From Vibrio plantisponsor (GTDB taxonomy: Bacteria > Pseudomonadota > Gammaproteobacteria > Enterobacterales > Vibrionaceae), in NCBI RefSeq assembly GCF_013041605.1, contig NZ_JABEQC010000001.1:248001-312000 (forward strand): a DNA stretch of 64,000 nucleotides. The letters are read 5' to 3'. The notes under the pieces are model-generated. The model searched no databases, was not told where the DNA came from, and saw only the letters and a program-made list of their open reading frames with translations. Shown piece after piece: positions 8,398 to 17,312 of this stretch; the first letter of the stretch is position 1; every line of letters begins with the position of its first letter. The position numbers were made by a program, and so were the translations under genes.

Positions 8398-8931
8398 CTA
8401 CACCGCGACCGGTAATGTTGGTTTTGGCCAGTACCAACTCGCTGCATCTGGCTGAACTTCAACCATAGATAAACAGCCTTGAGAACAGGCTTTCTGACAT
8501 AACTGACATCCGGTACACACATCCTTGATAACGGTATGCAGTTGTTTTGGAGCACCGACAATGGCATCAAATGGGCACGCTTTATAGCAGCGGTTACACC
8601 CCGTGCACTGGCTTTCTGCTATGTACGCCACTAGCGGCTTGTCTTGATCAGCGACATCGATAGACACACCCAGCATTTCAGCAACTGACACTGCCAAATT
8701 CGAACCACCCGGAGGACACGCATTCGGGTTGAGTTCACCTGCCACCATTTTTTCAGCCGCTTGTCGACAACCCGCCTCACCACATTGCCCGCATTGACCT
8801 CCGGGCAAAATAGCTTCAATTTGGTCAACCAGTGGATTGCTCTCTACGCGAAACAAAATGGCTGCATAACCGAGTGCGATACCCAGTAAAGCCCCCAGAC
8901 AGACAAAAAACACTAAAGCTATGACTAACAT
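8398..8931 (-). CDS. rnfB: Rnf electron transport complex subunit B, polyferredoxin
   Basis: 177 residues. An N-terminal membrane helix (about 3-25) is followed by a [4Fe-4S] domain GQCGQCGEAGC (about 46-56, fourth Cys in NACPPG). Two ferredoxin-like clusters come next: CTGCNRCYKACP (about 113-124) and CTGCQLCQKACSQGC (about 143-157). In the second the usual Pro after the fourth Cys is replaced, since it reads ACSQGC. RnfB is the ferredoxin-facing electron entry or exit point. The product is shorter than housekeeping RnfB, which fits a nif-associated copy. Confidence 0.93.
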   Translation of the reverse strand: MLVIALVFFVCLGALLGIALGYAAILFRVESNPLVDQIEAILPGGQCGQCGEAGCRQAAEKMVAGELNPNACPPGGSNLAVSVAEMLGVSIDVADQDKPLVAYIAESQCTGCNRCYKACPFDAIVGAPKQLHTVIKDVCTGCQLCQKACSQGCLSMVEVQPDAASWYWPKPTLPVAV

Positions 8932-9020
8932 CGACAGTCCTCCTTGACCGCTACCTTCTTCTGATCTCTACCTTGTTTGACCTCTAGCTTACTGAACAGC
9001 TAATCAGGGTTGTCGCTTAC

Positions 9021-9596
9021 CTAAGCCATTCCTGAAAAGCCCATAAAAGCCATCGATAGAAACCCTGCGGTAATAAATGCGATGGGTGTACCTTTGAATG
9101 CAGCGGGAACACGGCTGAGTACTAGCTGGCTACGTAACCCTGCGAACAAAGTAATCACAATTAAGAAACCTGCTGCCGAACCGACACTGAACATCAAGGT
9201 ATCGATAAAAGAGAGATCATCCTGAACAGCAAGCAGCGCAACACCGAATACCGCACAGTTAGTGGTGATCAGCGGAAGATAGACACCCAAAGCCTGATAC
9301 AGAGCGGGGAAACTTTTCTTTACGTACAACTCGGTAAACTGAACCACAGCAGCGATGACAAGAATGAACGCGATAATACGCATGAATTCGAGCCCCAGAG
9401 GGCGCAAAATATAGAACTCCAGCAGCCAAGTTGAGACCGTCGCGATGGTAAGTACGAATGTGGTCGCCACCCCCATTCCCACAGCGCTACTGATCTTGCT
9501 CGATACCCCCATGAACGGACACAGACCGAGAAACTTAGCCAATACCACGTTGTTCACGAAAGCGGCACTGAGCAAAATAATCAATCCTTCAGACAT
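9021..9596 (-). CDS. rnfA: Rnf electron transport complex subunit A, first gene of the operon
   Basis: A 191-residue membrane protein with six hydrophobic segments. Family landmarks are NNVVLAKFLGLCPFMGVS (about 15-32) and LITTNCAVFGVAL (about 108-120). As in RnfE, the two Cys positions fit the intramembrane iron-sulphur site. The SD AAAGGA is correctly spaced from the ATG at 9596. It is the promoter-proximal gene of rnfABCDGEH and is transcribed away from nifLA from a shared 290-bp control region. Confidence 0.93.
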   Translation of the reverse strand: MSEGLIILLSAAFVNNVVLAKFLGLCPFMGVSSKISSAVGMGVATTFVLTIATVSTWLLEFYILRPLGLEFMRIIAFILVIAAVVQFTELYVKKSFPALYQALGVYLPLITTNCAVFGVALLAVQDDLSFIDTLMFSVGSAAGFLIVITLFAGLRSQLVLSRVPAAFKGTPIAFITAGFLSMAFMGFSGMA

Positions 9597-9658
9597 AACT
9601 TGATTCCTTTTCTACGGGTTAATTGCTACTAGGGTCAGTTGACCTTTCCCTAGCTTGG

Positions 9659-9674
9659 TGCATACGTTATGCCA
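9659..9674 (-). promoter_or_regulatory. Sigma-54 promoter of the rnf operon
   Basis: The minus strand reads TGGCATAACGTATGCA, with GG and GC exactly 10 bp apart and a near-perfect -24 TGGCA. It lies about 63 bp before the rnfA start. Confidence 0.85.
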
Positions 9675-9766
9675 GCCGTCTTTTTTGCACTAAATTGAAT
9701 CGCACAGCCCTGAAAATACAGATGTTAACGCGCGATTAAGCGCTGTTTTCAAGCCCACTTTTGCTT

Positions 9767-9782
9767 TGTCAGGAAGGTGACA
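9767..9782. promoter_or_regulatory. NifA upstream activator sequence, rnf/nifL control region (site 1)
   Basis: TGT-CAGGAAGGTG-ACA, exact TGT-N10-ACA. It extends to a perfect TTTGTC-N8-GACAAA inverted repeat at 9765-9784. It lies about 105 bp upstream of the rnf promoter and about 90 bp upstream of the proposed nifL promoter. Confidence 0.8.
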
Positions 9783-9805
9783 AAGTTCAAAATTTCTCTT
9801 TCGTT

Positions 9806-9821
9806 TGTCTTAAATCAAACA
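9806..9821. promoter_or_regulatory. NifA upstream activator sequence, rnf/nifL control region (site 2)
   Basis: TGT-CTTAAATCAA-ACA, an exact TGT-N10-ACA 39 bp from site 1 (close to four helical turns). The right half (AACAAG) departs from the extended GACAAA form seen at the other sites. Confidence 0.65.
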
Positions 9822-9863
9822 AGGAGGTGTTAGCTGAGCCCAACCATTCCCATGCTTTTTATA

Positions 9864-9879
9864 TGGAATAAGAAATGCA
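9864..9879 (+). promoter_or_regulatory. Probable sigma-54 promoter of nifLA
   Basis: TGGAATAAGAAATGCA has GG and GC exactly 10 bp apart with TGCA at -12. Transcription would begin near 9890, which places the usable nifL start codon downstream at 9916 or 9925. Confidence 0.6.
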
Positions 9880-9924
9880 TTGTTGCCTATGACGAAGGAC
9901 CAAACAGAGCAAAGGATGGCACTT

Positions 9925-11454
9925 ATGGGACAAGTAGACACACTCTTAGAAGGCGCAACTCCGCCTATTTTCGATTATCAAGCATTTGAACAAATCGTCT
10001 CGCATGCGCCAGTCGCGATTAGCATCACCGACCACAAAGGCACTATTCTGTTTGTTAACCAAACATTCTCGGATATCACTGGCTACAGTTTTAGTGAACT
10101 CATCGGCAGAAACTCTTCTCTTCTTTCTTACAAAGCCACACCAAGAAGCGTGTACGAAAACTTATGGAAAACCATATCGGAAGGGAATCACTGGCAAGGA
10201 CAGTTGGTTAACCGCAAAAAATGTGGCGAAGCTTATATTGCTGAAATCTCTATCTCTCGACTATCACACCCTCATGGCGAAGTCTGTTACTACGCGATTC
10301 ATAAAGACATTACCGAGCGTCACCAACTCATAACCGAACAGAAAAACCAATTTACGATGTTTCAGGCAGTGCTTAACGCCGCACCTATCGCCATCGCACT
10401 TGTTGATAGCTCACACCGTGTTCTGTTTAGTAATCAGAAGTTCAGTAATATTGAAAAGAGCATTGGACAGTCTCCGATTGATGCACTGCTCAACAGTTTA
10501 CTCAACGATTACGGGCATGACTCAGTCGCAGATTTTCTTGGCAAAAAAGACAATCGCTATAAAGGGGTATATATCGAATCCAATGAACCCGTTCGTGAAC
10601 GTTGGTTTGAGTACGCCTTGGTGAAAACACCTGTAGCAGCCAGCAGTGTGGATTCCTACTTCCTACCTGAAGATGACGACTATACCGTTATCGCAATTTC
10701 AGAAAGAACCCGTGAAAAACAACTGGTGGAAGAGCGCCGCATTAACGCCATGAAACTGATGGCGCGCGATAACAAATACGTGCATGCCATGCAGGAAGCC
10801 TTGATGGGTACGCTGCATCAATTGCAAGGTCCATTCAACATGATTGAATCGGCGGTACGTATTCTTAAACGTACCAACCCCGCTTGCCCTGGCTTAGTGG
10901 CGATGGATGAAGCGATGGATACTGCATTAGATGCAATGCAAGACATCAAACTAGCGATTCCTGAACGCACCAGCGAAGCGTTTCAGCCGGTTAATCTCAA
11001 TCAGGTCATTCGAGATGTCAGTGACATCAGCACCGATGAACTACTCAAGTCATCGTCTAACTTGGAACTGATTCTGGCGCCTCGTCTTTCAACCATTAAC
11101 GGTATGTCACACCGCTTGATTCTGGCACTGAAACAGTTGATTGATAATTCAATTGATGCGATTCAGGCGGCGAAAACCAGCGACCGAACCATCATCATCT
11201 GCTCTTACGAAAGTGACGGTGAAATTAAGGTGATTGTCGAAGACAGTGGCATTGGTATTGAAGAGTCGCAACGACTCAAAATTTTCCAACCGTTCTTCAG
11301 CACCAAACCAAAACACCAAACTGGCTGCCGAGGCATCGGGCTTTCGATTGTGCAGCAGGTTCTGAATGAACACTCAGCCACCATTAATGTCAGCAATAGT
11401 GAGCGCTTACGTGGCGCACACATCTGTCTTACTTTTCCCATCAGCCAATGGTGA
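9925..11454 (+). CDS. nifL: NifL, redox- and nitrogen-responsive anti-activator of NifA
   Basis: About 509 residues. NifL binds NifA and blocks it when oxygen or fixed nitrogen is present. The N-terminal PAS domain (AISITDHKGTILFVNQTF, FSDITGYS) would bind FAD, and a second PAS (AIALVDSSHRVLFSN) follows. Then come an H-box-like segment (HQLQGPFNMIESA) and a GHKL ATP-binding domain with the N-box NSIDAI and the G-boxes EDSGIGIE and GIGLSIV. I chose ATG 9925 because AAAGGA at 9911-9916 is a well-placed SD and the proposed sigma-54 start point is near 9890. The same frame is open upstream to TTG 9880 and ATG 9889. The gene lies 6 bp before nifA. Confidence 0.92.
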   Translation: MGQVDTLLEGATPPIFDYQAFEQIVSHAPVAISITDHKGTILFVNQTFSDITGYSFSELIGRNSSLLSYKATPRSVYENLWKTISEGNHWQGQLVNRKKCGEAYIAEISISRLSHPHGEVCYYAIHKDITERHQLITEQKNQFTMFQAVLNAAPIAIALVDSSHRVLFSNQKFSNIEKSIGQSPIDALLNSLLNDYGHDSVADFLGKKDNRYKGVYIESNEPVRERWFEYALVKTPVAASSVDSYFLPEDDDYTVIAISERTREKQLVEERRINAMKLMARDNKYVHAMQEALMGTLHQLQGPFNMIESAVRILKRTNPACPGLVAMDEAMDTALDAMQDIKLAIPERTSEAFQPVNLNQVIRDVSDISTDELLKSSSNLELILAPRLSTINGMSHRLILALKQLIDNSIDAIQAAKTSDRTIIICSYESDGEIKVIVEDSGIGIEESQRLKIFQPFFSTKPKHQTGCRGIGLSIVQQVLNEHSATINVSNSERLRGAHICLTFPISQW

Positions 11455-11460
11455 TCGACT

Positions 11461-13101
11461 ATGACAGACGAAATGACTTTATTGAACTTGGAACGTCGGT
11501 TACTGGCGGCCATGTACAAGATTTCCAGTGTGCTGAATACCAGCCTCAACTATGTGGAGTCGTCCGATAAAATCCTGCAAGTGCTGCACGATGAGTGCGC
11601 TTTGCAATGCGGTATGTTAACGATACTCGACAGTACACGAGACATATTGTTAATCAAATCGGTTCACTCTCCACAACCTAACTCAGCAGCGCAACACAAG
11701 CAGGTGTCTTATAAAATCGGCGAAGGATTGGTGGGCGAAGTTCTGCGCCAAGGCAGCTCTATCGTGCTGCACAATCTTGGCAGCGACCAACGCTTTGCGG
11801 ACAAGCTGGCACTGTATGACTACGAAAAACCGTTTATCTGCGTCCCTTTGAAAGACGCCAATGGTAAAGTGATTGGCGCTTTGTCAGCTCAGCCACCGAA
11901 GTTTGTGGAAGGCTTCATCACCCTGCAAACCAACTTCCTCAACATGATTGCCAACCTAATCGCCAAAAACGTTCAGTTGGCATACAAGGTGGAGACACAT
12001 CAACAGCAATTGGTGGATGAGCGCGACAACTTACGACGTAAAGTTCGCAACAACTACAGTTTTCGTAATCTGGTTGGGCATACCAAATCTATGCGCCAGA
12101 TCTTCGAGCAAATCCGTTTGGTCTCGCGTTGGGATTCTACCGTGCTTATTCGTGGTGAATCCGGCACAGGTAAAGAGCTGGTTGCCAACGCTATTCACTA
12201 CAATTCACCAAGAGCAAACTTGCCCTTTGTAAAACTGAACTGTGCAGCTTTGCCAGACAACTTGCTTGAATCAGAACTATTTGGGCACGAAAAAGGCGCG
12301 TTTACGGGAGCAGTGAAGCAGCGCAAAGGTCGATTTGAAATGGCGGACAACGGCACCATTTTTCTTGATGAAATCGGTGAAACCAGCCCTGCGTTTCAAG
12401 CAAAGCTGCTGCGAGTTTTACAGGAGAAAGAGTTTGAACGTGTGGGTGGAACTACCACCATTTCGGTTAACGTGCGGATCATCGCAGCCACTAACCGTTA
12501 CCTTGAGCAAGAAGTGGCGCAAGGCAATTTCCGTGAGGATCTTTACTATCGCCTCAACGTCATGCCTATGTATTTGCCACCACTGCGTGAACGTCTGCAA
12601 GATATACCTGAACTTGCTGAGCACATGATCCAGAACCTGAGTAAAGCGCAGCAGCGTAAACTGACACTGAGCGACGAAGCGATTCGTTTGATGATGTCGC
12701 ATCCATGGCCAGGTAACGTACGAGAGCTGGAAAACACTCTCGAGAGAGCGTCGGTGCTGTGTGAATCAGGGGTTATTGGGCCAGAACTCATCACGCTGAA
12801 TAAGTCGCAGCCGGTGTTCCAACCCCCTGTTCATCAAATAAGTAATTATCTTTCCCCAAATAATCCTGTTCATCATCAGGCTAGCCATCCTGCGCATCAT
12901 GCCTCAACCAATGGAGCATCAATGCCGGACTACCCTCATTCGCCACAGGATATGCCAACAGGAGACGAAAGAGACATGGTGATTGATGCACTTGAGCGGT
13001 CAGGTTGGGTGAAAGCGAAAGCGGCACGATTGCTTAATATGACACCTCGTCAAATTGCCTATCGTATTCAGATTATGAACATTGAAATGAAGCAAATTTA
13101 G
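11461..13101 (+). CDS. nifA: NifA, sigma-54-dependent activator of nif genes
   Basis: 546 residues. Domains in order are: an N-terminal GAF domain (about 25-185), a Q-linker, an AAA+ domain and a C-terminal Fis-type helix-turn-helix. The AAA+ domain has Walker A GESGTGKE near 238, the sigma-54 contact loop GAFTGA near 281 and Walker [11 protein letters not shown] near 300. The HTH is [20 protein letters not shown] at the end. The Cys-rich linker found in oxygen-sensing alpha-proteobacterial NifA is absent, as expected when NifL does the sensing. A His/Pro/Asn-rich spacer (about 455-500) precedes the HTH. It is probably cotranscribed with nifL. Confidence 0.96.
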   Translation: MTDEMTLLNLERRLLAAMYKISSVLNTSLNYVESSDKILQVLHDECALQCGMLTILDSTRDILLIKSVHSPQPNSAAQHKQVSYKIGEGLVGEVLRQGSSIVLHNLGSDQRFADKLALYDYEKPFICVPLKDANGKVIGALSAQPPKFVEGFITLQTNFLNMIANLIAKNVQLAYKVETHQQQLVDERDNLRRKVRNNYSFRNLVGHTKSMRQIFEQIRLVSRWDSTVLIRGESGTGKELVANAIHYNSPRANLPFVKLNCAALPDNLLESELFGHEKGAFTGAVKQRKGRFEMADNGTIFLDEIGETSPAFQAKLLRVLQEKEFERVGGTTTISVNVRIIAATNRYLEQEVAQGNFREDLYYRLNVMPMYLPPLRERLQDIPELAEHMIQNLSKAQQRKLTLSDEAIRLMMSHPWPGNVRELENTLERASVLCESGVIGPELITLNKSQPVFQPPVHQISNYLSPNNPVHHQASHPAHHASTNGASMPDYPHSPQDMPTGDERDMVIDALERSGWVKAKAARLLNMTPRQIAYRIQIMNIEMKQI

Positions 13102-13131
13102 CGAGGAGATCAAACAACAACTGGGAACGTT

Positions 13132-13147
13132 TGTCTGCTTTCAGACA
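13132..13147. promoter_or_regulatory. NifA upstream activator sequence for nifB
   Basis: TGT-CTGCTTTCAG-ACA, exact TGT-N10-ACA. The extended form is TTTGTC-N8-GACATT. It lies about 77 bp upstream of the nifB -24 element. Confidence 0.8.
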
Positions 13148-13179
13148 TTGTGGCAGACAAACCGCCCCAACCACTCACC

Positions 13180-13192
13180 TAACCCTTTGAAT
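13180..13192 (-). promoter_or_regulatory. Possible IHF site between the nifB UAS and promoter
   Basis: TAA-CCCT-TTGAAT matches the reverse complement of the IHF consensus WATCAR-N4-TTR with one mismatch. Its position between activator site and promoter is where IHF bends DNA in nif promoters. Confidence 0.35.
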
Positions 13193-13208
13193 ATAAGTAT
13201 CTTTATAT

Positions 13209-13224
13209 CGGAACGAAGCTTGCA
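13209..13224 (+). promoter_or_regulatory. Sigma-54 promoter of nifB-fdxN-nifQ
   Basis: CGGAACGAAGCTTGCA, with GG (13210-13211) and GC (13222-13223) 10 bp apart and a consensus TTGCA at -12. It is 45 bp before the nifB ATG. Confidence 0.82.
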
Positions 13225-13268
13225 GAGCAACCGTATCGTTTGATTTCAGCAGTAAACAAGAGGTAGAC

Positions 13269-14633
13269 ATGGAAAGTCATTCTCGCTCTGTAGGGTCGCA
13301 ACATTCAACCCAAGATAAGGTGCACCATTTCTTCACCAAACAGGTACAGGAAAAAATTCAGCAGCACCCTTGTTACTCCAAAGAAGCGCACCAGTATGCT
13401 CGGATGCATCTGCCTGTAGCGCCAGCCTGCAATATTCAATGCAACTACTGTAACCGCAAATACGATTGTAGCAACGAATCCCGTCCCGGAGTCGTTTCAA
13501 GAGTGATGGACAGTAGTGGCGCCCTAAGACAATTCAACGCAATTAAAAAGCGAGCACCGAACTTAACCGTGGCGGGAATTGCGGGGCCGGGTGATGCATT
13601 AGCCAACCCCAAAGCGACCTTCGCTACGCTTCGTTTATTGAAACAAGCTCAACCTGATGTTCAGTTGTGCATTTCAACCAATGGCTTGGCTTTGGCCGAT
13701 CATGTGGAGCAACTAGCTGAAGTGGGCGTCCACCATCTCACAATCACCATAAACACCGTCGACCCTGAAGTGGGTGAGAAAATCTACCCTTGGATCTATT
13801 TCAATAATCAACGCTTACGCGGCAGAGAAGCGGCGCAAACCTTAATCGAAAGGCAGTTGCTTGGTCTTGAAATGGCTGCTCTAGCGGGCATGTTAGTGAA
13901 AGTGAATACGGTACTGATTCCCGGTATTAATCACCATCACGTGGCGGCGGTCTCTGAAGAAGTCAAAAAACGTGGCGCGCTGCTGCACAACATCATGCCT
14001 TTGATTTCAGACCCAAGCCACGGCACCTATTTTGGTCTAAGTGGTCAACGTGGGCCAACCGAAGAAGAAGTCGCACTTGCCCGTGAGCAATGCGGTGGAC
14101 ACATGCCACAAATGACTCACTGCCAACAGTGCCGAGCGGATGCCGTCGGAATGTTAGGCAACGGTGAATCACCATGTTCTAGCGCTTCTCAATCGAATGA
14201 GCACGATCAGGTGAATATGAATAAGCCGTCGAGCAAGAATACATTCCGTGTCGCAATTGCCAGTGATGGTAGCGACAGTGAGCATATTCAACTTCATTTT
14301 GGTCATGCGACACGTTTTGAAATTTACCTGTTCAGTGAGAAATCACAGCAGTTTCTCTATCAGGAAACGCGTCATGTTGAGTTGTACTGTAATGGCAAAG
14401 ATGACTGTGATGATGTCGATAAGCAAGCTCTGATTCAGTCCATCGCCGACTGCCAAATGGTATTGAGTGCCAGAATCGGCATCACACCATGGCGAGAGTT
14501 AGAAAAACTCGGCGTTCAACCCAATGTCGATTTTGCTTTTCAGTCTGTCGCAGCAAGCCTAGACAGTATTGCGAAAGATCTTATCGCGAACCAAAGCAAG
14601 GAGGTGGACTATGAGCTTTGTCATCAGCAATAA
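13269..14633 (+). CDS. nifB: NifB, radical SAM enzyme making the FeMo-cofactor core (NifB-co)
   Basis: 454 residues. NifB fuses two [4Fe-4S] clusters and inserts the SAM-derived carbide to make the 8Fe precursor of FeMo-co. The radical-SAM motif CNIQCNYC is near residue 56-63, followed by CNRKYDC-type Cys residues. GIAGPGDALANP lies near 100-112 and the C-terminal cluster-ligand segment HCQQCRADAVG near 282-292. From about residue 320 a NifX/NafY-like domain (RVAIASDGSD through HFGHATRFEIY) is fused on, the common arrangement in proteobacteria. The SD AAGAGG precedes the ATG. Its end overlaps fdxN by 23 bp. Confidence 0.97.
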   Translation: MESHSRSVGSQHSTQDKVHHFFTKQVQEKIQQHPCYSKEAHQYARMHLPVAPACNIQCNYCNRKYDCSNESRPGVVSRVMDSSGALRQFNAIKKRAPNLTVAGIAGPGDALANPKATFATLRLLKQAQPDVQLCISTNGLALADHVEQLAEVGVHHLTITINTVDPEVGEKIYPWIYFNNQRLRGREAAQTLIERQLLGLEMAALAGMLVKVNTVLIPGINHHHVAAVSEEVKKRGALLHNIMPLISDPSHGTYFGLSGQRGPTEEEVALAREQCGGHMPQMTHCQQCRADAVGMLGNGESPCSSASQSNEHDQVNMNKPSSKNTFRVAIASDGSDSEHIQLHFGHATRFEIYLFSEKSQQFLYQETRHVELYCNGKDDCDDVDKQALIQSIADCQMVLSARIGITPWRELEKLGVQPNVDFAFQSVAASLDSIAKDLIANQSKEVDYELCHQQ

Positions 14634-14898
14634 ATGTGTTGGTTGCCATGCTTGTATGGTGGTGTGTCCAAATCAAGCCGTCTACCCAGATGCGGATCTC
14701 GCCAACCAGTTCCATATCCACCCAAAACGGTGTGATGAATGCTCTGCGCATTACGACAGTCCCCAATGTGCAAGCATCTGCCCTGTGGAGGAAGCGATTC
14801 TTGATAGCACGAGAAATCCGCTCAATCCGATAGGCAGCTTGATGCCCACTATCGTTGCAAGCCAACTGTCACAGCAGCAAAGTATCGCTGATAGCTAA
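14611..14898 (+). CDS. fdxN: FdxN, 2[4Fe-4S] ferredoxin of the nif cluster
   Basis: 95 residues with two cluster motifs. One is CVGCHACMVVCP (C-x2-C-x2-C-x3-C, about 9-20). The other is CDECSAHYDSPQCASICP (C-x2-C-x8-C-x3-C, about 41-58), whose long middle loop is typical of FdxN-type ferredoxins. It lies directly behind nifB and overlaps its stop. The AAGGAGGTGG before the ATG at 14611 is a very strong ribosome-binding site inside the nifB coding end. FdxN-type proteins support NifB function and nitrogenase electron supply in other diazotrophs. Confidence 0.93.
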   Translation: MSFVISNKCVGCHACMVVCPNQAVYPDADLANQFHIHPKRCDECSAHYDSPQCASICPVEEAILDSTRNPLNPIGSLMPTIVASQLSQQQSIADS

Positions 14899-14935
14899 CG
14901 TAGTCAGTCTATCTCAGAAACTAGCGAGGCAACGC

Positions 14936-15466
14936 ATGATGGATAACGTCATTCAAGACTATTGGCAGCCAATATTAGAGAGCTATCAAAAGGGCCAAAC
15001 AGCCCTGCCTCTCTACATGGGTTTAAACCAGAACGGATATAATGCTCTATTGTTAGCCATGGGCTTAGAATCCGTTACTCTTTCCTTAGAGGCGGAAGAG
15101 AAACTCCGGCTACGATTGGAGCTGATGAATATGCGGATCGGTGAGTTGGAAGAACTAGAGAAGCTGTTGGTTGAGTCACTTAATCCAGATGTTACGCTTG
15201 GCTGTGAAATGGTAACCGTGTTAGCCAGTGCTTGTTTGGGCAGCCAACATTTATGGCGAGATTTAGGCATGCCGGAACGTCCTCGCCTAACGGCTCTGTT
15301 TCGAGACTACTTCCCGTCACTTCATACCAAAAACGTCAACAACATGCGCTGGAAACGCTTCTTGTATCGCCAATTGTGTGAAAACGGAGGCGACTATGTG
15401 TGCCGCTCACCAAGTTGCGAAGAGTGTGCGAGTTACTCAGAGTGTTTTGATTTGTCAGCAAAGTAG
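14936..15466 (+). CDS. nifQ: NifQ, molybdenum donor for FeMo-cofactor synthesis
   Basis: 176 residues. NifQ carries a Mo-Fe-S cluster and delivers molybdenum to NifEN/NifH. The signature C-x4-C-x2-C-x5-C is complete at the C-terminus (CRSPSCEECASYSEC, about 158-172). The mid-protein conserved part LWRDLGMPERPRLTALFRDYFP is present. The start is the first of two tandem ATGs at 14936, preceded by GAGG at 14926-14929. The same frame is open further upstream, but that part overlaps fdxN and lacks a good SD. It is the last gene of the nifB operon. Confidence 0.93.
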   Translation: MMDNVIQDYWQPILESYQKGQTALPLYMGLNQNGYNALLLAMGLESVTLSLEAEEKLRLRLELMNMRIGELEELEKLLVESLNPDVTLGCEMVTVLASACLGSQHLWRDLGMPERPRLTALFRDYFPSLHTKNVNNMRWKRFLYRQLCENGGDYVCRSPSCEECASYSECFDLSAK

Positions 15467-15548
15467 ATCAGATTTCCAACTCGGTGCCGTTTCGATTCTC
15501 TATCGGCTGAAGACAGAACCATCTTCAACCTATAGAAGTGTGTGATAG

Positions 15549-16055
15549 TTAGAACTGAAACTCGCTTTGCCTGCGTGAAGGCTCTACCTGATGCAAATAG
15601 CGAGTAAAAGTGTCTTTAGGGCGCTCAAGACCGTTCGCTGCCAATGTTCTGGAAGCCATACCTCTGTGATTACTGCCGTGTGTTAGCAAGTGCAAAAGGA
15701 TTTCTTCCACCGTCAGTGTTCCTAAGTCACCATCGACAAATTTAAATACGATACTTCTCTCAAGCTCTTCAGTCGTCAGCGACTGTGCGTAATTCACTAG
15801 CCATAAATCAATCTGCTCCATTGTCTGACGAAGTTCTGCGATCGTAGGTGTTTCAACGGTATTATCAGCACTGTATTTCTCTGGCTCACCCAAAATTCGA
15901 CTGATAAAAAGACTGTCTACAACAGTGGTATGGTTGAGAATTCGAATAAAGAAAATCGCGTCATCTTGCGGAAGTCGATCAAATTGCTGCTCACCTAACG
16001 CTAATAACTCAGTGTTTGCCCATTGCTTGTATTGAAATGCTTTTGCTAGTTGCAT
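15549..16055 (-). CDS. DinB family metal-binding protein
   Basis: 168 residues, predicted four-helix bundle. The DinB/YfiT-type metal triad is visible as His in RILNHTTVV (about 42) and the HGSNHRG pair (about 131-135). DinB-fold proteins include thiol transferases and DNA-damage-inducible proteins of unknown activity, so no substrate is proposed. It is convergent with nifQ and probably not part of the nif system. Confidence 0.82.
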   Translation of the reverse strand: MQLAKAFQYKQWANTELLALGEQQFDRLPQDDAIFFIRILNHTTVVDSLFISRILGEPEKYSADNTVETPTIAELRQTMEQIDLWLVNYAQSLTTEELERSIVFKFVDGDLGTLTVEEILLHLLTHGSNHRGMASRTLAANGLERPKDTFTRYLHQVEPSRRQSEFQF

Positions 16056-16093
16056 TTTTGCTCCCGTAATAGTCCATTAAAAACGCGATTAAA

Positions 16094-16588
16094 TTAGCCT
16101 CTTTCCACTCGCACGATATTCAAATTCTCATCGCTGGTTGGGGGTTCGAAATACTGAGTCACATGATGAAATACCGCCTCTGTATCGAACTGTGCTCTCT
16201 CTGGTTGCTCTATTCGTCGCTTTGCTATTTGAGACAGACACTGACTGTCAGAGAGATCCAAGTAAACCAGTTCATGCTCACATCCCAATTCTGAGCACAT
16301 AGAACTAAACCAATGTCGTTGTCGGGCTGTGTTGGCGGGAAAATCCATTACCACGTTCGTCCCTGCTTTCAAAATGCTTTGAATATGGCTCTTAATGAAG
16401 GGTTTAATTGCCGTAGAAAACTGAATGTAGTCATCAAAGGTTTGAATTTGATTGGGATAATGAGCAGATAACCATTCGTCCTCGGAGACAAGTACCGCCC
16501 TGTTTTCAGCAGCGACAACTTTGGAATAGGTTGATTTACCTGCACCCATTTTTCCGCAGAAAAAGAACAGTTTTCCTAATGACTTCAT
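16094..16588 (-). CDS. P-loop NTPase / small-molecule kinase-like protein (AAA_33 type)
   Basis: 164 residues. Walker A CGKMGAGKSTYSK is at 11-23. SEDEW near 36 and MDFPAN near 82 could be the substrate-Asp and Walker B positions, and KRRIEQPERA would be the lid. The layout is that of small kinases related to zeta-toxin, chloramphenicol phosphotransferase and gluconate kinase. A clear paralogue sits at 30703-31182. The substrate is unknown. It has no toxin-antitoxin partner next to it. Confidence 0.72.
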   Translation of the reverse strand: MKSLGKLFFFCGKMGAGKSTYSKVVAAENRAVLVSEDEWLSAHYPNQIQTFDDYIQFSTAIKPFIKSHIQSILKAGTNVVMDFPANTARQRHWFSSMCSELGCEHELVYLDLSDSQCLSQIAKRRIEQPERAQFDTEAVFHHVTQYFEPPTSDENLNIVRVERG

Positions 16589-16624
16589 ATTGTCTCCATG
16601 TCGTTCTGTTGATGACTAACTAGA

Positions 16625-17101
16625 CTATTTCGCCTGATGCTTTTCAATGAAAGGCGTCAGCTTTTCCAACAATAAGTGCTGTTTATTTTGCGCTTCGTTC
16701 ATACCCAACTGAGCGCCTTTCTGCGTCAACGATGGTGATTTCTCCACCAGTTTTTTCCCTGTTGGACTTTCAAAGAAACGAATAACATCTTCCATTTCAT
16801 CGACAGTAAACGTTTGTGCATATACAACGGCAATCTGTCTTTTGAGACCTTCTCTGTCTAAATCATTGTTAAACCAATCGCGATAAATGTTCTTCAATTC
16901 AACCGTTTCTTCGTCATTGAGTCTTAGATTGTCAGCCAGTTGATTGACGATAGGAAGCATGCTCTCAAAACCACCCAACATTTGTTCATCTACTTTCATC
17001 GTGACTAACAATTTTTCTGCTGTTTCTATTTGTGAATCAGTATACGCATGCGCAAAACCTACAAACATAAAAGACAACACCAGTGCGATTACTTTGTTCA
17101 T
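16625..17101 (-). CDS. Secreted DUF2059-type protein
   Basis: 158 residues with a signal peptide (MNKVIALVLSFMFVGFAHA, cleavage after AHA at about 19). The mature part has the DUF2059 look: VVYAQTFTVDEMEDVIRFFE with SPTGKKLVEKSP (about 105-130), an all-helical periplasmic domain. Its function is not known. It is monocistronic as far as visible. Confidence 0.8.
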   Translation of the reverse strand: MNKVIALVLSFMFVGFAHAYTDSQIETAEKLLVTMKVDEQMLGGFESMLPIVNQLADNLRLNDEETVELKNIYRDWFNNDLDREGLKRQIAVVYAQTFTVDEMEDVIRFFESPTGKKLVEKSPSLTQKGAQLGMNEAQNKQHLLLEKLTPFIEKHQAK

Positions 17102-17312
17102 TTCTCATTTTCCCTTTTAATAGTAAAAATTTAATATGCAACTCATTCCTAATCAATGAAACCGACCATCGCACTTTCTCAGAAAGCAATCAATTTTATT
17201 TATAAGAAAACCATCAACCAGCAATAGTACTTCTCACCATTTAAAGCCATAATTCGACCAACTCGTGAGTTTTAAACTCTCACCTTAAGAAATCAGAAGT
17301 AGAAAGACAGTA

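Noticed and set aside
9880..9924. Longer nifL with TTG 9880 or ATG 9889 start
   Set aside because: No good SD, and the proposed sigma-54 transcript would begin near 9890. Not fully excluded.
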